DNA from: JBFLYO01 sp040756745
GTDB taxonomy: Bacteria; Bacteroidota; Ignavibacteria; UBA10030; UBA6906
Assembly (NCBI GenBank): GCA_040756745.1
Contig: JBFLYO010000001.1
Location: forward strand, 124,001-188,000
Direction of reading: 5' to 3'
Length of the DNA: 64,000 nt
The position numbers and the translations under genes are program-made. The notes below the pieces were generated by a model. The model had not been told where the DNA came from. It saw only the letters and a list, made by a program, of their open reading frames with translations, and searched no databases. Of the stretch, positions 17,943 through 25,677 are shown piece by piece. Within the stretch, counting starts at the first letter, position 1, and every line of letters begins with the position of its first letter.

Positions 17943-18655
17943 GACGTTCGCACACCGGTATAAATGGACACGATGCCAAACGTCAGCCGTGCGGCAGAGA
18001 CGGACGAGAATCCTGTCCGTGACAGGATATCGAGGAATTGGCGATCCTGGGGGAACTTCATGACGGTCTCAGGAAGATAGCGGTACGCCGTGTCATGCCG
18101 CGACACGATCCTCCCCACGAATGGGATTACTCTGCGGAAATAGAGGAAGTAGAGTTGCTTGAACGGGAACGCAGCCGGGCGGGAGAACTCGAGGATGACG
18201 ATCATTCCGCCCGGCCGAATCACCCTTCGCATCTCTGCCAGGCCGGCTGCGAGGTCGGCAAAGTTCCTGACGCCGAATGCGACGATCGCCGCATCGAACG
18301 AAGCATCCGGAAACTCGAGTTGCTCGGCGGTTCCTCCCTGAAGCGTGATCAGGCGATCCAGTCCGCGAGCCGCAACCTTTCGGCGCCCCAGGGCAAGCAT
18401 ATTCCCGGCAATGTCCACCCCCACAATGCGTTCAGGGTTGAGACGCGCGGCAGCGATGGCGAGGTCTGCGGTCCCGGTCGCGACGTCAATCACACGCCGC
18501 GGTCGGAGGTCGCGAAGCTCTGCGATCGCCCTCCGGCGCCAGTAGTGGTCGATGCCTCCGCTCAGGAGATGATTGAGGAGGTCGTAGCGGTATGCGATGG
18601 AATCGAAGAGGGAACCGACGTCCTGATGCGGCACTGAACTCCGACGAATGGTCAC
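17939..18655 (-). CDS. ubiE: Demethylmenaquinone/ubiquinone C-methyltransferase family (UbiE/MenG)
   Basis: 238 residues from the GTG at 18655. SAM-dependent methyltransferase doing the last step of menaquinone synthesis. UbiE-type signature blocks: FDSIAYRYDLLNHLLSGGID near the N-terminus, DVATGTADLAI (SAM motif I), AFGVRNFADL and VRIEF-like VILEFSRP. A predicted promoter puts +1 about one base before this GTG, and no SD is visible, so a leaderless GTG start is plausible. An ATG at 18760 would add 35 residues unlike the family and would overlap the aro leader. Coupled to mqnD by a four-base overlap. Confidence 0.9.
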   Translation of the reverse strand: MTIRRSSVPHQDVGSLFDSIAYRYDLLNHLLSGGIDHYWRRRAIAELRDLRPRRVIDVATGTADLAIAAARLNPERIVGVDIAGNMLALGRRKVAARGLDRLITLQGGTAEQLEFPDASFDAAIVAFGVRNFADLAAGLAEMRRVIRPGGMIVILEFSRPAAFPFKQLYFLYFRRVIPFVGRIVSRHDTAYRYLPETVMKFPQDRQFLDILSRTGFSSVSAARLTFGIVSIYTGVRTS

Positions 18656-18662
18656 GCGGGTA

Positions 18663-18691
18663 AAGATAGGAAAATCGGGCGCGACTTCCAA
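18663..18691 (-). promoter_or_regulatory. Candidate promoter for ubiE-mqnD
   Basis: On the minus strand: TTGGAA (18691-18686), 17 bases, TATCTT (18668-18663). The GTG of ubiE begins seven bases past the -10 box. It diverges from the aro promoter, whose -35 box is 21 bases away. Confidence 0.55.
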
Positions 18692-18712
18692 GCAGCCGTG
18701 ATGGCCTGTATA

Positions 18713-18741
18713 TTGACTTTCTTGCCGGTTTCGTGTATACT
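18713..18741 (+). promoter_or_regulatory. Promoter of the aromatic operon
   Basis: TTGACT (18713-18718), 17 bases, TATACT (18736-18741), close to the sigma-70 consensus. Predicted +1 is near 18748, about seven bases before the leader-peptide ATG. It drives the attenuator region and then aroB onward. Confidence 0.75.
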
Positions 18742-18754
18742 TTTCCGGCATATC

Positions 18755-18829
18755 ATGCACCGCATCGACACTCCATATTGGTTCTACCGGAAGGAGTATT
18801 ATCAGCGCACGGCGCGTCCGGTGGGGTGA
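18755..18829 (+). CDS. Aromatic-amino-acid-rich leader peptide of the aro operon
   Basis: A 24-codon frame from ATG to TGA between the aro promoter and aroB. Codons 8-11 are Tyr-Trp-Phe-Tyr and codons 15-16 Tyr-Tyr, so six of 24 residues are aromatic and all three kinds occur. The peptide has no family of its own; its codons would sense charged tRNA-Tyr, tRNA-Trp and tRNA-Phe. No SD precedes it, and the predicted mRNA starts about seven bases before the ATG, so translation would be leaderless or nearly so. The stop codon abuts attenuator segment 2. Function is inferred from composition, position and the downstream RNA structures. Confidence 0.8.
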   Translation: MHRIDTPYWFYRKEYYQRTARPVG

Positions 18830-18891
18830 TGTTCAGGGTGCTCTATGCCACGAACAGAGAGACCTTCACCGGAAGCAGGTGAAGGTTTTTT
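18782..18891 (+). promoter_or_regulatory. Transcription attenuator of the aro operon (segments 1 to 4)
   Basis: Segment 1 (18782-18791) pairs with segment 2 (18817-18826): ten pairs, three of them G-U. Segment 2 instead pairs with segment 3 (18864-18873): ten pairs, two of them G-U. Segment 3 overlaps the 5' arm of the terminator, whose 3' arm is segment 4 (18878-18886). A ribosome halted on the Tyr-Trp-Phe-Tyr or Tyr-Tyr codons would cover segment 1 but leave 2 free, favouring 2:3 and read-through. A ribosome reaching the stop codon at 18827-18829 would cover segment 2, so the terminator forms. Pairings checked base by base by hand; no folding energies computed. Confidence 0.75.
18862..18891 (+). 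terminator. Rho-independent terminator in the aro leader
   Basis: A perfect 9-bp stem (18862-18870 with 18878-18886), a seven-base loop and six Ts (18886-18891). It ends only 15 bases before the first possible aroB start, so it acts as an attenuator of this operon rather than ending another gene. Confidence 0.85.
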
Positions 18892-18906
18892 GTTGCCCTC
18901 CACGGA

Positions 18907-20079
18907 ATGGTCCGGGCCTGCATGACGCGCATTCGAGTGAAACTGGATGCCCGACGGGAGCGATCGTATACCGTCGAGATACTCCCGGGACTCCTGACGA
19001 TGCTTCCCCGGCGGCTGGCGCGCATGATGGGGGGCGGGCGGGTGTTCATCATTACCGACACACGGGTTGCGCGGCTCTACGGGCGCGGCCTCCGCCGGAA
19101 CCTGAGGACGAAAGGAGTGGATGCACGGCTGATTGCTGTTGCGCCGGGTGAGCGCTCCAAGAACTCCTCGACTGTCAACAGGCTGCACACGCGGCTCCTC
19201 CATGGCGAAATCGGAAGAGACAGCACCATCGTTGCCCTCGGCGGAGGGGTTGTGGGTGATCTGGCCGGATATGTGGCCGCCACAGTGCTCCGCGGCGTGC
19301 GGCTCATTCAGGTCCCGACCACCCTCCTTGCCCAGGTTGACAGCAGCGTCGGGGGGAAAGTAGGCATCGACCATCCGGCGGGGAAGAATCTCATCGGCGC
19401 GTTCTATCAGCCCACCGCGGTCTTCATCGATCCGCTCCTGCTGCGGACGCTGCCTGAACGTGAATTCAGGAACGGAATGGCGGAGGTGGTGAAGATCGCG
19501 GCGGCCCTTGACCGTCACTTCTTTGATTTCATCGCCGCGAGGATGCCCGCGATCATGCGGAGGGAACCTGAGATCCTGAACAGCGTGATTGCCCGATCCG
19601 TCCGTCTGAAGGGGCACGTCGTCGAACGGGATGAGTATGAAGCCGGACTCCGCAAGACGCTCAACCTCGGGCACACCTTCGGCCATGCTCTCGAAGCATC
19701 CTCCGGATTCAGAGTGAAGCATGGTTATGCCGTTGCCATCGGGCTCGCATCGGAATCGGCCTTGGCCGTAAGGATGGGGATACTCAGAGAGGCCGAACGG
19801 GTACGGCTCCTCTCCGTCCTGCGTGCCGCCGGCCTTCCGACCAGGATGCCGAAACGGGTCGTTACAAAGGCGTTCCTCGACGCACTCGCAATGGACAAGA
19901 AGAATGTGGGGGGAGAAACACGATTCGTCCTTCTCACGCGGATCGGTTCGTGCGCCACCGGCGCGAAAGTTCCGACTGATCTTGTTCGCAATTCTGCCTT
20001 GGGAAAGGATATATATAGAGGGGAGGAGGGGATCCGTGCCCCGAGGGGTGGAACTGCTGGAAGCGCCTCGCGGCCATGA
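18907..20079 (+). CDS. aroB: 3-dehydroquinate synthase
   Basis: Converts DAHP to 3-dehydroquinate, NAD- and metal-dependent. 390 residues from ATG 18907; the ATG at 18922 (385 residues) is about as likely, and neither has a clear SD. Motifs: LGGGVVGDLAGYVAATVLRG (NAD-binding), PTTLLAQVDSSVGGK, FRNGMAEVVK and NLGHTFGHALE with metal-binding His. First enzyme gene of a five-gene operon behind the attenuator. The C-terminus carries about 25 extra Gly/Arg-rich residues before the four-base overlap with aroDE. DAHP synthase and shikimate kinase are absent from the operon. Confidence 0.95.
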   Translation: MVRACMTRIRVKLDARRERSYTVEILPGLLTMLPRRLARMMGGGRVFIITDTRVARLYGRGLRRNLRTKGVDARLIAVAPGERSKNSSTVNRLHTRLLHGEIGRDSTIVALGGGVVGDLAGYVAATVLRGVRLIQVPTTLLAQVDSSVGGKVGIDHPAGKNLIGAFYQPTAVFIDPLLLRTLPEREFRNGMAEVVKIAAALDRHFFDFIAARMPAIMRREPEILNSVIARSVRLKGHVVERDEYEAGLRKTLNLGHTFGHALEASSGFRVKHGYAVAIGLASESALAVRMGILREAERVRLLSVLRAAGLPTRMPKRVVTKAFLDALAMDKKNVGGETRFVLLTRIGSCATGAKVPTDLVRNSALGKDIYRGEEGIRAPRGGTAGSASRP

Positions 20080-21530
20080 TCATCGTCTCGATCACTGGCC
20101 CCCGGATGAGCGACGCGCTTTCACAGGTGGCCGCTTCGAACAAATACGCCGATGCCCTGGAATTCCGTCTCGACCTTATCCGTTCCCCCGAGCTTGCAGT
20201 CCTTCTTCTCTCCACACGCAAGCCGGTGATCGCTACGTGTCGTCCTGTCGGGCAGGGAGGAGGGTTTTCCGGGGCGGAGCGGGACAGAATGGAACTGTTG
20301 AGCGCTGCCTCGTTGCTCGGGGCCGAGTACGTCGACCTGGAGTTCGGAGTCAGTCGTGCATTTATTACACAGTTTCTCAAGAGACGGCGAGAAACGCAGG
20401 TCATTCTTTCGCACCACCTCCGACCGGGCGATCCCATTGCTCCGGAGCGCACATACCGACGGATGCGCCGTGCGGGAGCGGACATTGTGAAATTCGCGTT
20501 TCCCGCGACTGATGCCTGGCAGAACCGGTTCGCGTTTGACTTTCTCGCCAGCGCAAAGCGTGACAACGCCAGGGCCGTGGCAATCGCGATGGGTGAAGCC
20601 GGCGAACCAAGCAGGATCTTGTACCGCGTCGCAGGCGGCTGGGCGACGTACGCGGGGACAGAGGATGGCAAGACTGCGGCACCCGGCCAGATCCCGGCAC
20701 GCCTGCTCAAGGAGCTCTACCGCTCCGATCGCCTCAACTCCGGCACAAAAGTGTTCGGTGTGATCGGCAACCCTGTCGGGCACAGCAAGGGGGTCTACAT
20801 CTACAACCGAATGTTTGCCGTCGCGGGATCGAACGCCGTCTATTGTCGTTTCAACGTGACGGATCTCTCGCGGTTCATGAAGCTGATTGCACCGATGGCA
20901 CGCGGCTTCAGTGTGACACTCCCTCATAAGCAGGGCGTCATGAAATTCGCTTCCTCCCTTGACCCCGTTGCCCGGGCAATCGGTGCGGCCAATACGCTGT
21001 GCAGGAGGGGACGAACGTGGTGGGGGACGAACACCGATGCACCAGCTGCACTCGACGCCATCGAGCATACCATCCGCGTGGAGGGAAAGCGCGTGCTGAT
21101 TCTCGGTGCGGGCGGAGCGGCCCGTGCCATTGCGTATGAGGCGAAACGGCGCGGAGCATCGGTGACGATTGCAAACAGGAAGCCGGCAAGAGCACGCGCA
21201 CTAGCGAGGGAATTCGAACTCACGACAGCTCCCTGGCATCGTCTGCACTCCCTGCCGTGGGACGTGCTCGTCAACGCAACACCCGTGGGAATGACGCCGG
21301 GCGCCGGACGACTTCCCATCGCACGCCGGTCGATGCAAGGGAAGGTGGTCTTCGATGCCGTGTACACCCCCCCGGTGACGACGCTGCTGCGCGACGCAGC
21401 CAGGGGAGGAGCGAAGGTCGTGTCGGGGACCGAGATGTATATCAATCAGGGGTCGAGGCAATTCCGACTGTTCACCGGCCAGGACCCTGACGTCCGATTG
21501 ATGAGGAGGATCCTTGCCGATCACCAGTGA
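20076..21530 (+). CDS. aroDE: Bifunctional 3-dehydroquinate dehydratase (type I) / shikimate dehydrogenase
   Basis: 484 residues with two domains. Residues 1 to about 215 are type I dehydroquinase, with EFRLDLI, general-base His in ILSHH (113-114) and Schiff-base K139 in ADIVKFAF. Residues about 225-484 are shikimate dehydrogenase, with K285 in LPHKQ, D321 in GTNTDAPA and an NADP loop in ILGAGGAARAIAY. It turns dehydroquinate into shikimate in two steps. Oddity: the shikimate-site motif reads NPVGHSKGVYIYN, so the second Ser and Pro of the usual HSxSPxxHN are Gly and Val. The ATG overlaps the aroB stop by four bases. Confidence 0.93.
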   Translation: MIIVSITGPRMSDALSQVAASNKYADALEFRLDLIRSPELAVLLLSTRKPVIATCRPVGQGGGFSGAERDRMELLSAASLLGAEYVDLEFGVSRAFITQFLKRRRETQVILSHHLRPGDPIAPERTYRRMRRAGADIVKFAFPATDAWQNRFAFDFLASAKRDNARAVAIAMGEAGEPSRILYRVAGGWATYAGTEDGKTAAPGQIPARLLKELYRSDRLNSGTKVFGVIGNPVGHSKGVYIYNRMFAVAGSNAVYCRFNVTDLSRFMKLIAPMARGFSVTLPHKQGVMKFASSLDPVARAIGAANTLCRRGRTWWGTNTDAPAALDAIEHTIRVEGKRVLILGAGGAARAIAYEAKRRGASVTIANRKPARARALAREFELTTAPWHRLHSLPWDVLVNATPVGMTPGAGRLPIARRSMQGKVVFDAVYTPPVTTLLRDAARGGAKVVSGTEMYINQGSRQFRLFTGQDPDVRLMRRILADHQ

Positions 21531-21539
21531 CGTGAGGCG

Positions 21540-22808
21540 ATGATCAGGGAGATCCGTCCGGCGGGGCCTCTTCGTGCCGTAGTCCAGGTTCCGGGGTCGA
21601 AGAGCATCACGAACCGCGCATTAATCTGCGCTGCGCTGGCTGAAGGCGATTCGAGGCTGCTCAATGCTTCGGACAGCGACGACTCGGCGCTCCTTGCCAA
21701 CGCCCTGAATCAGCTTGGCGTCCTTGCGAGGAAGGTGCCGGAAGGGATAAACGTCCAGGGGACGGGGGGAAGACTCTTCGCACCCAAGTTCCCCATCCCG
21801 GTCGGCAACGCGGGAACCACACTGCGCTTTCTGCTTTCTCTGGCGGCGCTGGCGGAAGGGACGACGGTCCTTGAAGGAAGTCCCCGAATGGCCGAGCGGC
21901 CGAATGAGGGACTGATTGAGGCACTGCGGAACCAGGGGATCGCCGTCCGACATGAGAAGGGGGACATACGGTTCGCTGTCCGGGGAGGGGCGCTGCCGGG
22001 AGGCGATGTTGCGGTGCACAGTGACCAGAGTTCCCAATTCATGTCGTCGCTTCTCCTTGTCGCTCCGTATGCTGCCCGGATGATGACACTCCGCGCCGAA
22101 GGGGAGATGGCTTCGGAGCCATACCTCGACCTCACATTGGACGTCATGCAAGCGTTTGGGGCGGAGGTGACCGCCGGCGGGCGAGGAGTGTTCCGGGTGA
22201 GCAATGCCCGCCGCTATCGGCCCGGGGAATTCTCCGTGGAGAGCGACGCTTCAGGCGCATCCTATCCGCTCGCGGCGGCGGCGATCGCAGGCGGTGAGGT
22301 CTTCGTTCCCGGATTGCGTGAGGGTTCCCGACAGGGAGACGCGGTCTTCGCTCAGATCCTGAGGTCGATGGGGTGCGGCGTCGACTGGAGGGAGGATGGC
22401 CTCCTTTGTGCGCAGGGAGATGAATTGCGCGGAGTGGAGATCGACATGCACGCGACGCCGGACATCGTCCCGACGGTCGTTGCAGTTGCATTGTTTGCCG
22501 CCGGTCCAACCCGCGTCGTGAACGTTGCCCATCTTCGGTTTAAGGAGTCGAACAGGGCGGAAGGGCTGGCGGAAGAGCTTGGGAAGCTGGGCGCACAGGT
22601 GACTGTGAGGGACGATGCGATTGAAGTGGTGCCGGCACCGTTGCATGGAGCGCAACTGGATTCTCGCGACGATCACCGCCTCGCCATGTGCTTCGCGCTC
22701 ATCGGTCTCCGCGTCCCCGGTGTCCGCATCGAGAACCCGGACTGCGTGCGGAAATCCTTCCCGCGGTTCTGGGAGGTATTCGATCACCTCTACACTCATC
22801 ACCCTTAA
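21540..22808 (+). CDS. aroA: 3-phosphoshikimate 1-carboxyvinyltransferase (EPSP synthase)
   Basis: 422 residues, the usual length; joins phosphoenolpyruvate to shikimate 3-phosphate. Motifs: PGSKSITNRALI with K21, SQFMSSLLL, RFKESNR and DDHRLAMCF. The loop equivalent to E. coli GNAGTAMRPL reads GNAGTTLRFL, with Phe where Pro101 would be. It starts nine bases after the aroDE stop, and 16 bases separate it from aroC. The nonanucleotide ACTCATCAC occurs twice around its stop codon (about 22793 and 22809). Confidence 0.95.
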   Translation: MIREIRPAGPLRAVVQVPGSKSITNRALICAALAEGDSRLLNASDSDDSALLANALNQLGVLARKVPEGINVQGTGGRLFAPKFPIPVGNAGTTLRFLLSLAALAEGTTVLEGSPRMAERPNEGLIEALRNQGIAVRHEKGDIRFAVRGGALPGGDVAVHSDQSSQFMSSLLLVAPYAARMMTLRAEGEMASEPYLDLTLDVMQAFGAEVTAGGRGVFRVSNARRYRPGEFSVESDASGASYPLAAAAIAGGEVFVPGLREGSRQGDAVFAQILRSMGCGVDWREDGLLCAQGDELRGVEIDMHATPDIVPTVVAVALFAAGPTRVVNVAHLRFKESNRAEGLAEELGKLGAQVTVRDDAIEVVPAPLHGAQLDSRDDHRLAMCFALIGLRVPGVRIENPDCVRKSFPRFWEVFDHLYTHHP

Positions 22809-22824
22809 CTCATCACTCTCGTTC

Positions 22825-24171
22825 ATGGCTGGCAACTCTACCGGCAATTATTTTCGCGTGACCACCTTCGGGGAAAGTCATGGGCCCGCCATCGGTGCGG
22901 TGATCGATGGCGTGCGCCCCGGCCTCCCCATCGATATCGCGGAGATTCAGCACGAGCTCAACAGGCGCAGGCCTGGACAAAGCGCAGTCACGACGTCCCG
23001 CGCCGAAGCGGACGAGGTGGAGATCCTCAGTGGTGTCTTTGAGGGGAAGACGACAGGAACCCCCATCTGCTTGATCATCAGGAACAGGGATCAGCGCCCC
23101 GGCGCGTACGAAAAGATCAAGGACATGTTCCGCCCCGGGCACGCGGGGTACACCTACCTGGCGAAATTCGGCATCAGCGACTATCGCGGTGGTGGGAGGT
23201 CGTCAGGGCGGGAGACCGCGGCACGGGTTGCGGCCGGGGGAGTGGCGAAGACCCTCCTTGCGAAGCGGGGGATCGAGATCTTCGCGTATACGCTCGAGGC
23301 GGGAGGGATCAGGGCGCGCAGCGTCAACAGGTCTGTGATCGAGACAAACCCGTTGCGCTGCCCCGATCCTGTGGCGGCGGAGGCGATGGCGCGCCGCATC
23401 CTGCGCCTGAAGCGGGAAGGAGACTCTGTCGGCGGCATCGTCGAGGTCATCGTGAAGAACCCGCCTGTCGGTCTCGGCGAGCCGGTGTTCGACAAGCTTG
23501 AGGCGGATCTCGCAAAGGCGTTGATGTCGATCGGCGCGATCAAAGGGTTCGAAGTGGGCAACGGCTTTGCTGCCGCCCGCCTCCGCGGAAGCCAGAACAA
23601 CGATCCGATATACCGCGAGTCATCGACCGGCCGGATACGGACGAGAACGAACAATGCCGGGGGGATTGCGGGAGGGATTTCGAACGGCGAGGATATCGTT
23701 GTCCGCATCGCCGTCAAACCCCCTTCGTCGATCAGGAAAGAACAGGAGACCGTAACCGTCGAGGGAAAACCTGCCGTGATTTCGGTGGAGGGGAGGCACG
23801 ACCCGTGCATCTGTCCGCGGGTCGTTCCCGTCGCGGAGGCCATGGTCGCGCTGACGATCCTCGACCATCTGACGCGACAGAGGCTCCTGGTGCGCCGGAG
23901 CACGTTGAACAGATTGCGCGATACCATCGACTTGATCGACAGTAATCTTGTCCTCCTCCTCCACGAGCGGCAGGCGCTGGTGCGGCAGATCGGCGAGGTG
24001 AAGAAGCGGAGGGGATCGCGGATCGTGGACAGGAATCGGGAGCGGGAAATCCTGCGGAGACAGCGGGCCATCGCATCCGATCTCGACCTGAATGATACGT
24101 TGATCGCAGAGATGTTCCGGGCAATCTTCAAGCTTGCCAGGACCACGCAGAAGTCGATCGCCCGACGATGA
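22825..24171 (+). CDS. aroC-aroQ: Chorismate synthase fused to AroQ-type chorismate mutase
   Basis: 448 residues. Residues 1 to about 355 are chorismate synthase (FMN-dependent, EPSP to chorismate), with TTFGESHGPAIGAVIDG, FRPGHAGYTYLAKFG, RGGGRSSGRETAARVAAGG and GRHDPCICPRVVPVAEAM. Residues about 361-446 are an all-helical AroQ chorismate mutase. Its R365, R382, K393, R405, E406 and Q442 line up with active-site Arg11, Arg28, Lys39, Arg51, Glu52 and Gln88 of the E. coli domain. The fused protein would turn EPSP into prephenate. The ATG at 22825 starts the conserved N-terminus; earlier codons lie within aroA. It overlaps tyrA by four bases. Confidence 0.93.
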   Translation: MAGNSTGNYFRVTTFGESHGPAIGAVIDGVRPGLPIDIAEIQHELNRRRPGQSAVTTSRAEADEVEILSGVFEGKTTGTPICLIIRNRDQRPGAYEKIKDMFRPGHAGYTYLAKFGISDYRGGGRSSGRETAARVAAGGVAKTLLAKRGIEIFAYTLEAGGIRARSVNRSVIETNPLRCPDPVAAEAMARRILRLKREGDSVGGIVEVIVKNPPVGLGEPVFDKLEADLAKALMSIGAIKGFEVGNGFAAARLRGSQNNDPIYRESSTGRIRTRTNNAGGIAGGISNGEDIVVRIAVKPPSSIRKEQETVTVEGKPAVISVEGRHDPCICPRVVPVAEAMVALTILDHLTRQRLLVRRSTLNRLRDTIDLIDSNLVLLLHERQALVRQIGEVKKRRGSRIVDRNREREILRRQRAIASDLDLNDTLIAEMFRAIFKLARTTQKSIARR

Positions 24172-24902
24172 GGCCGTCCGTCGGACTGATCGGTTACGGG
24201 CGGTTCGGGCGTTTCGCCGCCCGATGGATTGGCCGCCATGCACGAATCGTGGTGTTCGATCCGCGCCTGAAGGGCGTCGCCAGCCCCTCCGTCGCCCGGG
24301 GGACGTTTGGCGAAGCGGCCGGACAGCCGATCGTGGTCCTCGCTGTGCCCATCTCAACACTTCCACCTCTCCTGCAGAAGCTGCGAAAGCACGTCCGGCC
24401 GGATGCTCTGATCCTGGATGTCTGTTCTGTCAAGGTGTACCCGGTACGGTGGATGAAACGGGCCCTGTCACGAAGCGTCTCGATTATTGGCCTCCACCCC
24501 CTGTTTGGGCCGGACAGTGCCGCCACATCGTTGCGCGGGAAGAGGCTCGTTGTCTGCCCCGTCCGGGTGCGGAAAGCACACATGGTCACACTGCGGCGGC
24601 TCGCGGCACGGGAGGGCCTCCGCTGTCACGTCATGTCACCCGCTGCGCACGATCGTCTGATGGCCGACACGCTGCTCGCAAGCCAGTACGCCGGGCGGCT
24701 GATGGTCGAGGCCCGAGTCCCGTTGAGGGCGTGGTCGACGCCGTCGTATGATCACCTCCGGGTCCTCCGCGAGATCGCGGGACGTGATTCCTTGCAGTTG
24801 TTCAGGGACATGTGGCGGTACAATCCGTATGCCGCACGGCTTGCCCGTCGGCTCGACAGGTCCCATCGGCTTCTCATGAGAGAGCTCCGTCAGGTCGGTT
24901 GA
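24168..24902 (+). CDS. tyrA: Prephenate (or arogenate) dehydrogenase, short form
   Basis: 244 residues. It has an N-terminal NAD(P)-binding GLIGYGRFGRF (G9, G11, G14), LDVCSVK and IGLHPLFGPDSA, as in short TyrA and plant arogenate dehydrogenases. It oxidatively decarboxylates prephenate, or arogenate, toward tyrosine; cofactor and substrate are not readable. There is no ACT domain. It is the last gene of the aro operon, overlapping aroC-aroQ by four bases, so prephenate made by the mutase domain can pass directly to it. Confidence 0.88.
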   Translation: MRPSVGLIGYGRFGRFAARWIGRHARIVVFDPRLKGVASPSVARGTFGEAAGQPIVVLAVPISTLPPLLQKLRKHVRPDALILDVCSVKVYPVRWMKRALSRSVSIIGLHPLFGPDSAATSLRGKRLVVCPVRVRKAHMVTLRRLAAREGLRCHVMSPAAHDRLMADTLLASQYAGRLMVEARVPLRAWSTPSYDHLRVLREIAGRDSLQLFRDMWRYNPYAARLARRLDRSHRLLMRELRQVG

Positions 24903-24963
24903 TTCTGAGGGGATTTTTCGGCTAATTGTTTTTTTGCATGACCGAGGCAAACAACCGGCACTC

Positions 24964-25671
24964 ATGATTGAGCTCCGCAACGTCACAAAGCGATTCGGCA
25001 CCTTCAAGGCCGTCGACAATGTCTCTCTCCAGATCGGCCAGGGGCAGTTTTTCGGCTTCCTGGGCCCAAATGGCGCGGGAAAGACAACGACCATCAAAAT
25101 GCTGACCGGCCTGTACGCTCCTTCAGAGGGGGTTTGCCTGGTGAACGGTCATGACATCCATCGTGATCCTCTTCCGGCAAAACGGAGCATCGGGTACGTC
25201 CCCGACCAGCCGTTCCTGTACGAGAAGCTGAGCGGGCGGGAGTTCCTCAGCTTCATCGGCGGCCTCTTCGAAATGTCGGTGGAGCAGATTCGCGATCGGA
25301 TTGACGAGTGCATCGAAGTGTTTGAAATCGGTGATTTCATCGACAGGCGCGCCGAGGAATACTCGCAGGGGATGCGGCAGCGGATCGTGCTTGCCGCGGC
25401 GCTGATGCACGATCCCAAGGTGCTGGTGATCGACGAGCCGCTCGTCGGCCTCGACCCCCGAAGTTCCCGCCTGGTCAAGGACCGCCTGAAGGAGCGGACA
25501 ACCAACGGGCTGACGATCTTCATGTCGACCCACCTGCTTGAGATCGTCGAGGAGCTCTGCGACCGGATCGCGATCATCAAACAGGGGCGCATCATCTATG
25601 AAGAGACGCAGAATGCGATGCGGCGGTTCAACGGCCAGCTCGAGGCCATGTTCCTGGAGCTCACGAAATAA
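24964..25671 (+). CDS. ABC transporter ATP-binding protein
   Basis: 235 residues from ATG 24964 (a start at 24934 would add ten). Walker A FLGPNGAGKTTT, signature YSQGMRQR, Walker B VLVIDEPLVGLDP and switch His in MSTHLLE. The subfamily resembles DRA/NatA-type exporters paired with a single large permease. Its partner starts six bases after its stop. The cargo cannot be inferred. No terminator is visible between tyrA and this gene, so read-through from the aro operon is possible. Confidence 0.92.
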   Translation: MIELRNVTKRFGTFKAVDNVSLQIGQGQFFGFLGPNGAGKTTTIKMLTGLYAPSEGVCLVNGHDIHRDPLPAKRSIGYVPDQPFLYEKLSGREFLSFIGGLFEMSVEQIRDRIDECIEVFEIGDFIDRRAEEYSQGMRQRIVLAAALMHDPKVLVIDEPLVGLDPRSSRLVKDRLKERTTNGLTIFMSTHLLEIVEELCDRIAIIKQGRIIYEETQNAMRRFNGQLEAMFLELTK

Positions 25672-25677
25672 GGCCCC

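Noticed and set aside
18656..18760. A 35-residue N-terminal extension of UbiE starting at the minus-strand ATG 18760
   Set aside because: The extra residues do not resemble UbiE, and the region carries both divergent promoters and the start of the aro leader.
22615..22824. N-terminal extension of chorismate synthase into aroA
   Set aside because: The family N-terminus begins at 22825; the 70 upstream codons are aroA read in another frame.
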